Origin: Gammaproteobacteria bacterium | Lineage (GTDB): Bacteria > Pseudomonadota > Gammaproteobacteria > Chromatiales > Chromatiaceae | Reading direction: 5' to 3' | Length of the DNA: 64,000 nt | Assembly (NCBI GenBank): GCA_024277555.1 | Contig: JAJRUY010000320.1 | Coordinates: forward strand, 1 to 64,000 | Shown here: positions 44,538 to 52,550 of the stretch, in pieces | Layout: every line of letters begins with the position of its first letter | How positions within the stretch are numbered: position 1 is the stretch's first letter | The notes under the pieces: generated by a model | What the model was told of the DNA's origin: nothing | Seen by the model: only the letters and a program-made list of their open reading frames with translations | Databases searched by the model: none | Program-made: the position numbers and the translations under genes

Positions 44538-46139
44538 ATGCAACAGGAGTTTGATTATATCATCGTAGGTGCCGGTTCTGCCGGTTGTGTAGTGGCATCA
44601 CGGCTATCAGAGAATAGGAACATTAGTGTTTGCCTGCTTGAAGCCGGTGGAAAAGACAGCAGTGTATTCGTCCACGCCCCTGTTGGTGTGGTGGCAATGA
44701 TGCCGACCAAGCTCAACAACTGGGCATTTGAAACCGTGCCTCAGCCCGGATTGAATGGCCGCAAAGGCTACCAGCCCAGGGGAAAGGTCCTGGGGGGCAG
44801 CTCATCGACCAATGCCATGCTGCATGTACGAGGTCACAGGTGGGATTATGACCACTGGGCCTCGTTGGGTAATCCCGGTTGGAGCTATCAGGAAGTCCTG
44901 CCCTATTTCCGGAAATCTGAACATAACGAGCGCTTTGACAACGAGTATCATGGTCAAAGCGGCCCGCTCAATGTATCTGATGCGACAGATGCCAGTGAGC
45001 TGAATCAACCCTTCCTGGCGGCATGTGAAAAGTCTGGTATCCCCAGAAATGATGACTATAACGGTGCGCAGCAGGAAGGCTGTTTCATGTATCAGCGTAA
45101 CGTAATTAACGGTGAACGTTGCAGCGCGGCCAAAGCATTCCTGACCCCACACCTCGATAGGCCCAACCTGACGGTTATCACGCATGCTCATACGGAAAAA
45201 GTGCTGTTTGAAGGTAACAAAGCCGTAGCCGTTCGGTTTTCCAGCAAGGGGCAACAGCAAACTGTTAAAGCGAAAAAAGAAATTATCATCAGCGGCGGTG
45301 CGTTTGGTTCACCACAAATCCTGATGTTGTCAGGCATAGGCCCGGCAGAACACCTGCAGCAATATAATATTGATGTAATACATGATTTACCGGGTGTCGG
45401 GCAAAACCTGCAAGACCACATTGACTATGTGCAAACCTTTAAAGTGGCTGCCAGCAAGGAAACCTTCGGTGTCAGCGCGAGCGGTGGGGCAAAAATGCTG
45501 AGTGCCATGCTGCAATGGAAAAAGTTCAGAACAGGGAAAATAACCAGCACGCTGGCCGAATCCGGCGCTTTCTTCAAATCAAATAACGATGTCGACATCC
45601 CCGACGTGCAATTGGTGTGGGTCGCAGGTATCGTCGATGACCACGCCAGGAAACTCAACATGGGCCATGGTTATAGCTGTCACATCACGTTGCTGCGCCC
45701 TGAGAGTACCGGTGAAGTGAGGTTGCGTAGCAGCGACCCTTTTGAGCCACCTGATATTGATCCCAGGTTCTTTGACAAGGATAAGGACATGCAGGTGCTG
45801 CTCGATGGCGCTGAGAAAATGCAGAAGATTCTCGAAAGTGAGTTCTATGACGACATTCGCGGCAAGATGTTATATCCGGTCAGACAAGGTGACAGAAAAG
45901 GATTGGAGCAAGATATTCGCAACCGCGCCGACACCCAGTATCACCCGATTGGCACTTGTAAAATGGGCCCGCAAAATGATCCCATGGCCGTGGTTGACGC
46001 CGAACTAAAGGTATACGGCATTAAAGGACTGCGGGTTGTAGACGCCTCGATCATGCCGAAGCTTACAGGCGGCAATACCAATGCACCCACCATCATGATT
46101 GGTGAAAAAGCGGCGGACATGATCAAGGCAGCGCACTAA
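44538..46139 (+). CDS. GMC-family FAD alcohol dehydrogenase (AlkJ/choline dehydrogenase-like)
   Basis: This 533-residue flavoprotein has the N-terminal IIVGAGSAGCVVASRLSE, the GMC signature around GKVLGGSSSTNAMLHVRGH, and the C-terminal catalytic His469 (YHPIGTCKMG) with Asn in GGNTNAPT (about 513-515). GMC dehydrogenases of this subtype oxidise primary alcohols and pass electrons to quinone. The position after an aldehyde dehydrogenase supports alcohol oxidation, with either alkanol or aromatic alcohol possible. The DUF1329 gene follows three bases after the stop. Confidence 0.93.
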   Translation: MQQEFDYIIVGAGSAGCVVASRLSENRNISVCLLEAGGKDSSVFVHAPVGVVAMMPTKLNNWAFETVPQPGLNGRKGYQPRGKVLGGSSSTNAMLHVRGHRWDYDHWASLGNPGWSYQEVLPYFRKSEHNERFDNEYHGQSGPLNVSDATDASELNQPFLAACEKSGIPRNDDYNGAQQEGCFMYQRNVINGERCSAAKAFLTPHLDRPNLTVITHAHTEKVLFEGNKAVAVRFSSKGQQQTVKAKKEIIISGGAFGSPQILMLSGIGPAEHLQQYNIDVIHDLPGVGQNLQDHIDYVQTFKVAASKETFGVSASGGAKMLSAMLQWKKFRTGKITSTLAESGAFFKSNNDVDIPDVQLVWVAGIVDDHARKLNMGHGYSCHITLLRPESTGEVRLRSSDPFEPPDIDPRFFDKDKDMQVLLDGAEKMQKILESEFYDDIRGKMLYPVRQGDRKGLEQDIRNRADTQYHPIGTCKMGPQNDPMAVVDAELKVYGIKGLRVVDASIMPKLTGGNTNAPTIMIGEKAADMIKAAH

Positions 46140-46142
46140 CCA

Positions 46143-47498
46143 GTGCAGGTGTCAGCCCGACTGGTACTATTTTTATTTGTCATTGCATTACCGGTGCATA
46201 GCCTGGCCGGGGCGCGGCCGGATGAAATCCATCGGCTTTCAGAAGACCTGACCCCGGTCGGCGCCGAGCGAAACGGAAACGAGGCGGGCACGATCCCCGA
46301 CTGGACGGGGGGCATAACCGCACCTCCGGTTCCCTATGAGCCAGGCGACTACCACCCTGATCCTTTCGCCGGTGAGGAACCGCTTTTCCGAATCGATCAC
46401 AGCAACGTGGATCAATACCGGGCATCACTGGGAGAAGGCCAGATCGCGATGCTTGCAAAGTATCCTGACATGTACTTCAGTGTGTACCCCAGCCACAGAA
46501 CAGCTGCATTTCCGCAGCGTAGCTACGAAATGACCGCAAGGAACGCCGCCACCGGTACACTGGCAGAGGATGGCGATGCCGTTACCGGCGTGGCCGAAGG
46601 TTTGCCGTTCCCGTTTCCTGAAAATGGCCAGGAACTGATCTGGAACCATCGCCTTCGCTACAAGGGCACCGGTAGCATCCGCTATATCAGCCTGGTCGCA
46701 CCCACCGCGAAGGGAGCCTTCACTGAGGTAAAAATGACGGTGAAAACGACCAACCTGTACCACCAACCGGGTGAGACGCTGGAAAGTATCGACAACCACC
46801 TGTTGCTGTTCCTGCAACAAACGACCTCACCATCCCGTTTGTCAGGCTACATGCTGCTGGTGTACGAATCTCTGAACCAGGTGATTCAGCCCCGCGCCGC
46901 CTGGATTTACAACCCGGGTCAAAGACGCGTGATCCGTGCGCCGCAAGTCGCATACGACAGCCCTTCGGTATCGACGGAGGGTCTGCAGGTCAGCGACATG
47001 ACCGACATGTTCAACGGTGCGCTTCACCGCTTCGACTGGGAACTGAAGGGCAAGCGCGAGATGTACGTGCCCTACAATGCCTACCGGATTCATAGCAATA
47101 AACTGGATTACGAGGACCTGGTGAAACCCGGCCACCTCGATCCCCGCTACCTGCGATACGAACTGCACCGTGTCTGGGTCGTGGAAGCTCGCTTGCGCGA
47201 TGGCTACCGACACATCAATCCACGCCGCACTTACTACCTGGACGAAGACAGCTACCAGATTCTTATGGCCGACCACTACGACGTACGTGGTGAATTATGG
47301 CGTTACTCGGAAGCGCACCCGATCAATTACTACGATGTACCGGTCTTTTGGACCACGCTTGAGATCCACCACGATCTCGACGCGCGCCGTTTTGCCTCCT
47401 ACCGGCAGGACCCACGCAAGCCGGTATCCGCCTTCAACATGAAAATGGATCCCAGGCAATTCACGCCCCAGGCATTACGGCGAATGGGACGGAAGTGA
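46143..47498 (+). CDS. DUF1329 exported protein
   Basis: This 451-residue protein has a signal peptide (RLVLFLFVIALPVHSLAGA) and the DUF1329 pattern: LTPVGAERNGNEAGTIPDWTGG near the mature N-terminus, AAWIYNPGQRRVIRAP, and a C-terminal half with RRTYYLDEDSYQILMADHYDVRGELWRY. The fold is related to the LolA/LolB lipoprotein-carrier type. DUF1329 genes are often near RND lipid exporters and hydrocarbon degradation genes. Start is GTG 46143 or 46149. It is probably co-transcribed with the two oxidoreductases. Confidence 0.88.
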   Translation: MQVSARLVLFLFVIALPVHSLAGARPDEIHRLSEDLTPVGAERNGNEAGTIPDWTGGITAPPVPYEPGDYHPDPFAGEEPLFRIDHSNVDQYRASLGEGQIAMLAKYPDMYFSVYPSHRTAAFPQRSYEMTARNAATGTLAEDGDAVTGVAEGLPFPFPENGQELIWNHRLRYKGTGSIRYISLVAPTAKGAFTEVKMTVKTTNLYHQPGETLESIDNHLLLFLQQTTSPSRLSGYMLLVYESLNQVIQPRAAWIYNPGQRRVIRAPQVAYDSPSVSTEGLQVSDMTDMFNGALHRFDWELKGKREMYVPYNAYRIHSNKLDYEDLVKPGHLDPRYLRYELHRVWVVEARLRDGYRHINPRRTYYLDEDSYQILMADHYDVRGELWRYSEAHPINYYDVPVFWTTLEIHHDLDARRFASYRQDPRKPVSAFNMKMDPRQFTPQALRRMGRK

Positions 47499-47590
47499 CC
47501 GCCTCGAATATTTGATAAAATAGCTAAGTTCAAGCCTCAATAAGCGCGCTGGTTACTGCTGGTTAAAGAGAAATAGATACGGGTATTGAT

Positions 47591-49141
47591 ATGAATAGTG
47601 AAAATTCCACCGAAGATCTTGAATTTGACCAAATCATCATTGGCTCTGGTTTTGGCGGTTCGGTCAGTGCGCTACGCCTCAGTGAAAAAGGTTACAAAGT
47701 ACTGATTCTGGAAAAAGGTAAACGCCGGAAAGACCACGAATATCCAGAAACTAACCTGGATTTTAAAAACTACGTTTGGGAACCTAAGCTGGGCATGAAA
47801 GGCTCGTTGCAAATGACTTACACCAGCAAAGCCACCATTTTGCATGGCGTAGGTGTCGGCGGTGGTTCACAAATTTATGCCAATGTGCACCTTATCCCTG
47901 AGGACAATGTTTTTCAGTCGCCTGCCTGGACCCAGACACGAGATGACTGGAAAGATACTTTAGCGCCTTACTATGCCCTGGCTCAACGTATGTTAGGCAC
48001 TACAAAGAATACTTACACCAATATTGCCGACGATGCTTTTAAACAGGTTGCAGAATCCATGGGACTGGGCGATAGCTATAAAACTGTGTCCACCGGGGTG
48101 TTTTTCCCTCAAGAAGATAACCAGCGGGGCAAGACCTTTAGCGATCCTTATTTTTCCGGTGATGGTCCTGATAGAGCAACTTGTAAGTTTTGTGGTAGCT
48201 GCATTATTGGTTGCAGGGATAATGCCAAAAATACCCTGATTAAAAATTATCTGTATTTTGCTGAAAGAAATGGTGTCGAAATTCGCCCGGATTCTGAGGT
48301 AAAACGCATTGAGCCATTGGAAAAAGAGGGTAAAAAAGACGGCAGCAGTGGATATGTTGTGACCGTTTTTGATAGCACTGATAAGCGTGAATATCGTATT
48401 AAAGCCCGTGGTGTGGTAATTTCTGCAGGCGTTTTGGGGACAGTGCCTTTACTGTTGAGAATGCGGGATCAATTTAAAACCCTACCAAATATTTCTTCAT
48501 GGCTGGGTCAGCAAGTACGCACTAATTCTGAAACCTTGACCACAGCGAATGATACCAAGCATACGGTGCATGATGGTGTTGCTATCAGCTCGATGATTTC
48601 TGTTGATGATGATACCACCATGGAAATCAATCGTTTTCGTAAAGGCTCCGATGGCACCTGGTTACTATTGCCTTATGTTCCCATGGTATCTGGCGCCGGT
48701 TTTACACGTTTCCTTAAGTTTTTAGGCAATACTATTGCTCACCCGGTTAAAACTTTCAAAGTGCTCCGGTCAAAAGGCAAAGCGGAAAAATCCATTCTCT
48801 TTTTGGTGATGCAAAAATCTGAAGCGTTTATTCATCTGGAGTGGCGCAGAAGATGGTATCGCTTGTTCAGAAAAGATATTTCCGCAGTACAAAAGAAAGG
48901 CGATACCCCGCTTAAGGTAGTTTTCCCTAAAGCGGAAGAAGCCACCCGACGCTACGCTGAGATTTTAGGTGGTGAGCCAGGCTCTGCGCTACCTGAAATT
49001 ATTCTCGGTACACCTTTCACGGCACATATCATTAGCGGTGTTGCGATTGGCAAAGACAGTGCACATGGGGTGGTCGATGAATCGGGCGAACTTGTTAAAG
49101 TTATCAATCAACATGACAAATTCACTGAGGTCACCGCTTAA
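47591..49141 (+). CDS. Cholesterol oxidase-like GMC oxidoreductase, C-terminally truncated
   Basis: This 516-residue protein has the N-terminal FAD motif GSGFGG (18-23) and GVGVGGGSQIYANV, CKFCGSCIIGCRDNAKNT, and TAHIISGVAIGKDSAHGVVDE. Intact relatives continue for about 40 residues with YVVDGS and PANxGVNPSLTI, which hold an active-site asparagine and FAD contacts. Here the frame instead ends VKVINQHDKFTEVTA and overlaps the stop of the acyl-CoA dehydrogenase gene. It is probably inactive. It is markedly more AT-rich than both neighbours, suggesting recent acquisition or a pseudogene. Confidence 0.8.
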   Translation: MNSENSTEDLEFDQIIIGSGFGGSVSALRLSEKGYKVLILEKGKRRKDHEYPETNLDFKNYVWEPKLGMKGSLQMTYTSKATILHGVGVGGGSQIYANVHLIPEDNVFQSPAWTQTRDDWKDTLAPYYALAQRMLGTTKNTYTNIADDAFKQVAESMGLGDSYKTVSTGVFFPQEDNQRGKTFSDPYFSGDGPDRATCKFCGSCIIGCRDNAKNTLIKNYLYFAERNGVEIRPDSEVKRIEPLEKEGKKDGSSGYVVTVFDSTDKREYRIKARGVVISAGVLGTVPLLLRMRDQFKTLPNISSWLGQQVRTNSETLTTANDTKHTVHDGVAISSMISVDDDTTMEINRFRKGSDGTWLLLPYVPMVSGAGFTRFLKFLGNTIAHPVKTFKVLRSKGKAEKSILFLVMQKSEAFIHLEWRRRWYRLFRKDISAVQKKGDTPLKVVFPKAEEATRRYAEILGGEPGSALPEIILGTPFTAHIISGVAIGKDSAHGVVDESGELVKVINQHDKFTEVTA

Positions 49142-50856
49142 CCAGCGCTGCGGAGTTTCCGTTCCACACCGCTGCCCTCAACTTCGTTGATCCGTCCCCG
49201 GTCGATCAGGGTAGCGCAATCAATTCTATCGGGCAACATGCCATAGGTGTTGCCGGAGCCAGCCCCCAAGCGTGCTGAGCTAAACGCCTGGGAAACATAT
49301 TCCGGTGCGTTTCGTAGCAGCAACGAGCCCTGCAGTGCCAGTGCCATTTTCTCGACGATACCTCGCGCGCGATACTCGATATTATCCTGCCGGGCAAATT
49401 CGGCCTGCAGCGCAGAATAATAACTGTCGAACTGCTGATTGCTACCAGTGCCCCTGCCGACTTCTGCAAGGAAGGCCTCCAGGGAATGTGGATCCCTGTC
49501 AATGGCACGCAACACGTCCAGGCATTGCACATTACCCGAGCCCTCCCAGATGGTGTTGATAGGTGCTTCCCGGTAGAAGCGCGGCATGATGCTGTTTTCC
49601 ATCACCGCCGAACCGCCAATACATTCCATGGCTTCATAGGCGTGCCCCGGTTGGCGTTTGCATACCCAGTATTTACCCACGGCGGTCGCTATGCGGGCGA
49701 AACCTGCCTCAAAGTCATTTCCAGCCTGTGATTCATCCAGTGCCTTGGCCACCCGGAAAGCCATATGGGTGGCTGCTTCGGCTTCCAGTTCCAGGTCAGC
49801 CAGTACGTTCTGCATCAAGGGCTGCCTGTCCAGGTAATTTCCAAAGGCCTGGCGGTGACTGGTGTGATGGATGATCTGGGTCATGTGCTGGCGCATGGCA
49901 CCGGCTGACGTGACCAGGCAATCGAAGCGGGTCATGGCCACCATTTCCAGGATGTTGGCGATACCCCGTCCTTCCTCGCCGATGAGCCAGCCCAGCGCAC
50001 CACGCAGCTCGGTTTCGCACGAGGCATTCGACGCATTACCCATCTTGTCTTTTAACTGGAGAATTTGCAGCGGATTCTTGCTGCCGTCCGGGCGCCAACG
50101 CGGTACCAGGAAGCAGGAGATGCCACCTTCGGCCTGTGCCAACATCAGAAAGGCATCACACATGGGGGCGGACACGAAATACTTATGGCCCACCAACTCG
50201 TAGCTACGGCCCGGACCTGGCCGGTCAACGGCATAGGCACGCGTGGAATTACTGCGCACATCACTACCGCCCTGTTTTTCCGTCATCGCCATCCCGATGG
50301 TGACCGATTGTTTCTCAGTATGCGGCACATTACGTGGGTCATAACCGGTAGACAGTACCTTCGGAAGCCATTCCTCAGCAATGTCTGCCTGTTTTTTCAA
50401 GGTAGGTACCGCTGCAAATGTCATGGTGACAGGGCAACAGTGGCCTGCCTCTACCTGACCGGTCATGTAACTGCCTGCCGCCCGGGCGACATGTGCGCCA
50501 TTTCCAGGCCGGGCCCAGGGCGATCCCGCCAGACCCTGCGCCAGGGACGAACCCATCAGTTCATGGTAGGCCGGATGAAAGGTCACCCGGTCGATACGAT
50601 TGCCGTAACGGTCATGGGTTTCGAGTACCGGTTTGACGCGGTTGGCCTCACAGCCCCGGAGGATCCATTCGGCACTACCACACGACTGGCCGTAATCTTT
50701 AAGGTTCTGAATGGCCCAACCGGCGCCCTCACGCGACAACGCTTCCATTAGCGTGATGTCACTGGAGAACATATTGTAGTTCTCCAGAATGGGTGGCATA
50801 TTTTCAACAATATGGGTGCTGGCAGCACAGGCTTCGGCTTTCGGATATTGGCTCAT
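49138..50856 (-). CDS. AidB-like acyl-CoA dehydrogenase
   Basis: This flavoprotein of about 572 residues belongs to the acyl-CoA dehydrogenase superfamily. AMTEKQGGSDVRSN binds flavin. The IWEGSGNVQCLDVLRA motif holds the family's catalytic-site glutamate position. The full-length layout with an extra C-terminal domain (LFSSARLG-like FSSARLGAGSG) matches AidB, linked in E. coli to the alkylation response. Start is ATG 50856, overlapping the tetR stop by four bases (ATGA). A frame start at 50892 lies inside tetR. Its role may be acyl-CoA oxidation or protective, and its control is likely by the adjacent TetR. Confidence 0.9.
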   Translation of the reverse strand: MSQYPKAEACAASTHIVENMPPILENYNMFSSDITLMEALSREGAGWAIQNLKDYGQSCGSAEWILRGCEANRVKPVLETHDRYGNRIDRVTFHPAYHELMGSSLAQGLAGSPWARPGNGAHVARAAGSYMTGQVEAGHCCPVTMTFAAVPTLKKQADIAEEWLPKVLSTGYDPRNVPHTEKQSVTIGMAMTEKQGGSDVRSNSTRAYAVDRPGPGRSYELVGHKYFVSAPMCDAFLMLAQAEGGISCFLVPRWRPDGSKNPLQILQLKDKMGNASNASCETELRGALGWLIGEEGRGIANILEMVAMTRFDCLVTSAGAMRQHMTQIIHHTSHRQAFGNYLDRQPLMQNVLADLELEAEAATHMAFRVAKALDESQAGNDFEAGFARIATAVGKYWVCKRQPGHAYEAMECIGGSAVMENSIMPRFYREAPINTIWEGSGNVQCLDVLRAIDRDPHSLEAFLAEVGRGTGSNQQFDSYYSALQAEFARQDNIEYRARGIVEKMALALQGSLLLRNAPEYVSQAFSSARLGAGSGNTYGMLPDRIDCATLIDRGRINEVEGSGVERKLRSAG

Positions 50857-51479
50857 GATAGTTCTCTCTTGCTGCCGGCAGCCCTGAGGCAAAGCCGACA
50901 GATCTCTTCAGTTAAATGTTTCTGTTGTAATGGGTTAAAGCTCTGGGCAGTCGGGGCCAGCGGGCCCACCAGGGATTCCGCCAGCATTCCAACCATTGCT
51001 GCGGCGGCTATACTGGTGTCCATGGCTACGAACTCGCCACTGCTGACACCTTCTGCAAGGAGGGCCTGGAATAATTCTGCGTAGGCCCGGCGAAAATTGA
51101 GACGCTCCTGCTCCAGGGCCGGGTCCAGGGGTTCAGCAATCAGGGCATAGGCCAGGTGTCGACCACGGATAGCCCGACTGGCAAAGTTACGAACTGTGTT
51201 TGCCAATCGCCCGGTCGCGTTGCCGCTACCCTGCGTAAATTTCCTGACCTCATCTACCTCCCGCTGGGAGGCATTGCGGAACAATTCAGTACACAGTGCG
51301 GTTTTATTGTGGAAATGCCGGTACAAACTACCGGTGGCGACACACGCATCCGCTGCAACTACGCTCATGGACACCGCAGCAAAGCCCCCCGACAACACTC
51401 GCTGCTGTGCGGCGTCCAGTATGCGTTGCCGGGTGCTCAACCGGTGTGCTTCTGTCTTTGCTGTCGCTCGATATGCCAT
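50853..51479 (-). CDS. TetR/AcrR-family transcriptional regulator
   Basis: This 208-residue regulator has an N-terminal HTH (RQRILDAAQQRVLSGGFAAVSMSVVAADACVATGSLYRHFHNKTAL, about 17-60) and a TetR-type ligand domain with the FRRAYAELFQALLAEGV segment. It is the first gene of a two-gene unit with the AidB-like dehydrogenase. A pair of matching palindromes covers its start and the space upstream, so it very likely represses its own operon and responds to an acyl-CoA-like or organic ligand. Confidence 0.92.
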   Translation of the reverse strand: MAYRATAKTEAHRLSTRQRILDAAQQRVLSGGFAAVSMSVVAADACVATGSLYRHFHNKTALCTELFRNASQREVDEVRKFTQGSGNATGRLANTVRNFASRAIRGRHLAYALIAEPLDPALEQERLNFRRAYAELFQALLAEGVSSGEFVAMDTSIAAAAMVGMLAESLVGPLAPTAQSFNPLQQKHLTEEICRLCLRAAGSKRELS

Positions 51480-51536
51480 AATATGAACTGTGATTCATTA
51501 CTTTCTGTAAGAATTGAACCACAATTCATATTATGG
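51476..51536. promoter_or_regulatory. Twin TetR operators at the tetR-aidB promoter
   Basis: Two 14-bp palindromes, TGAACTGTGATTCA (51484-51497) and TGAACCACAATTCA (51515-51528), share TGAA-N6-TTCA. They sit inside 22-bp arms (51476-51497 and 51515-51536) that are inverted copies of each other with two mismatches and 17 bp between. Operator centres are 31 bp apart, about three helical turns. One arm includes the tetR start codon. The other overlaps the araC stop at 51526. Confidence 0.85.
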
Positions 51537-52512
51537 TGCAAGTGAGTGGGAACGAAACCCGGGAATCCGGACTGGCTCTGCGTTGTGTCCTGGTCCGTTC
51601 TTTGCACCAGCGCCCCGGTGGCATGCCGTACCAGCGCTGGAAGGCATTGTTGAAAGCGGCCTGGTCAGCGTAACCCAGCATGGCGGCAACCTGGGACAGA
51701 GTTGCACGGGTTTCCAGCAGGTAATCCACGACCAGGTCCTGACGCGTCCGGTCGACAATACCACGAAAGTCAGCCCCCAAACTGCGTAGTTCCCGCTGCA
51801 GTGTCCGTGGGTGCATAGCCAGGACATCGGCGACATTTTGCAGGGTACATCGCCCCGTAGGTAATAACTGATGTACCAGTAGCACGACCCTGCGGAAGCG
51901 GTTGTCTCCGGTCCCGCCAAGATGGTCTCTCACGTAGTTAACCGCAATATTTCGGAACTCGGGATTGGCAGTAGGTACCGGCTTTGCCAACACCTCTTTT
52001 GGCAAGGTGAAGGCATTCAGTGAACCATCAAAATCCAGGTGAGCGCCAAAGCGGCGTTGCAATGGGCGCAAATCGTCCGCCCTGCAATGCGTGAACTGAA
52101 TATGCCCGGCGTAAAACCCCGGCCCAATCAGCATATTGAGGATGCTTTGGCCTATACCCATACTCAGCTCGTTGATCTGCCGCCTGGCGCGCAGTCCGGG
52201 AATCAACACCTCGAAAGTCAGCAGTGTGTGGCTCGAATCCGCGTCTACCAGTTGCACTGATGCGGCAGTGGTGTGTACATAGAAAAAGGTCGTGATAGCC
52301 CTCAGCGATGCAGCCACCGTATCCGAATAGTGTGCAATCAATGCCGCCGGGCCCAAAATATTCAGATCCTGGTAATAGGAAAGTCGTAAGCCGAAATCCG
52401 GGCATTCCAGCTCACGCGCACAATTTTCCAGCAACTCGATCATCGCCGCATAAGAAATCCGGTTGTCCGGCGAGGCCAGCGCAACAGGGTCTATGCCGTT
52501 CCTCCGCAGCAA
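51526..52512 (-). CDS. AraC-family regulator with arabinose-binding-like domain, N-terminus truncated
   Basis: This 328-residue regulator has the OruR/PF12625-like N-terminal domain (NGIDPVALASPDNRISYAAMIELLE...CPDFGLRLS) and a C-terminal AraC HTH (LQNVADVLAMHPRTLQRELRSLG and MLGYADQAAFNNAFQRWYGMPPGRW). The start is a weak TTG. Upstream the frame reads FDGGKYFLR for a few codons and then meets a stop. Relatives have about 20 more residues before that point. The missing end coincides with the start of the divergent glycyl radical enzyme gene, as if a deletion joined the two. Confidence 0.8.
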   Translation of the reverse strand: MLRRNGIDPVALASPDNRISYAAMIELLENCARELECPDFGLRLSYYQDLNILGPAALIAHYSDTVAASLRAITTFFYVHTTAASVQLVDADSSHTLLTFEVLIPGLRARRQINELSMGIGQSILNMLIGPGFYAGHIQFTHCRADDLRPLQRRFGAHLDFDGSLNAFTLPKEVLAKPVPTANPEFRNIAVNYVRDHLGGTGDNRFRRVVLLVHQLLPTGRCTLQNVADVLAMHPRTLQRELRSLGADFRGIVDRTRQDLVVDYLLETRATLSQVAAMLGYADQAAFNNAFQRWYGMPPGRWCKERTRTQRRASPDSRVSFPLTCTII

Positions 52513-52550
52513 GCGCAGAAAATATTTTCCCCCATCAAACCGTCAAGTCA

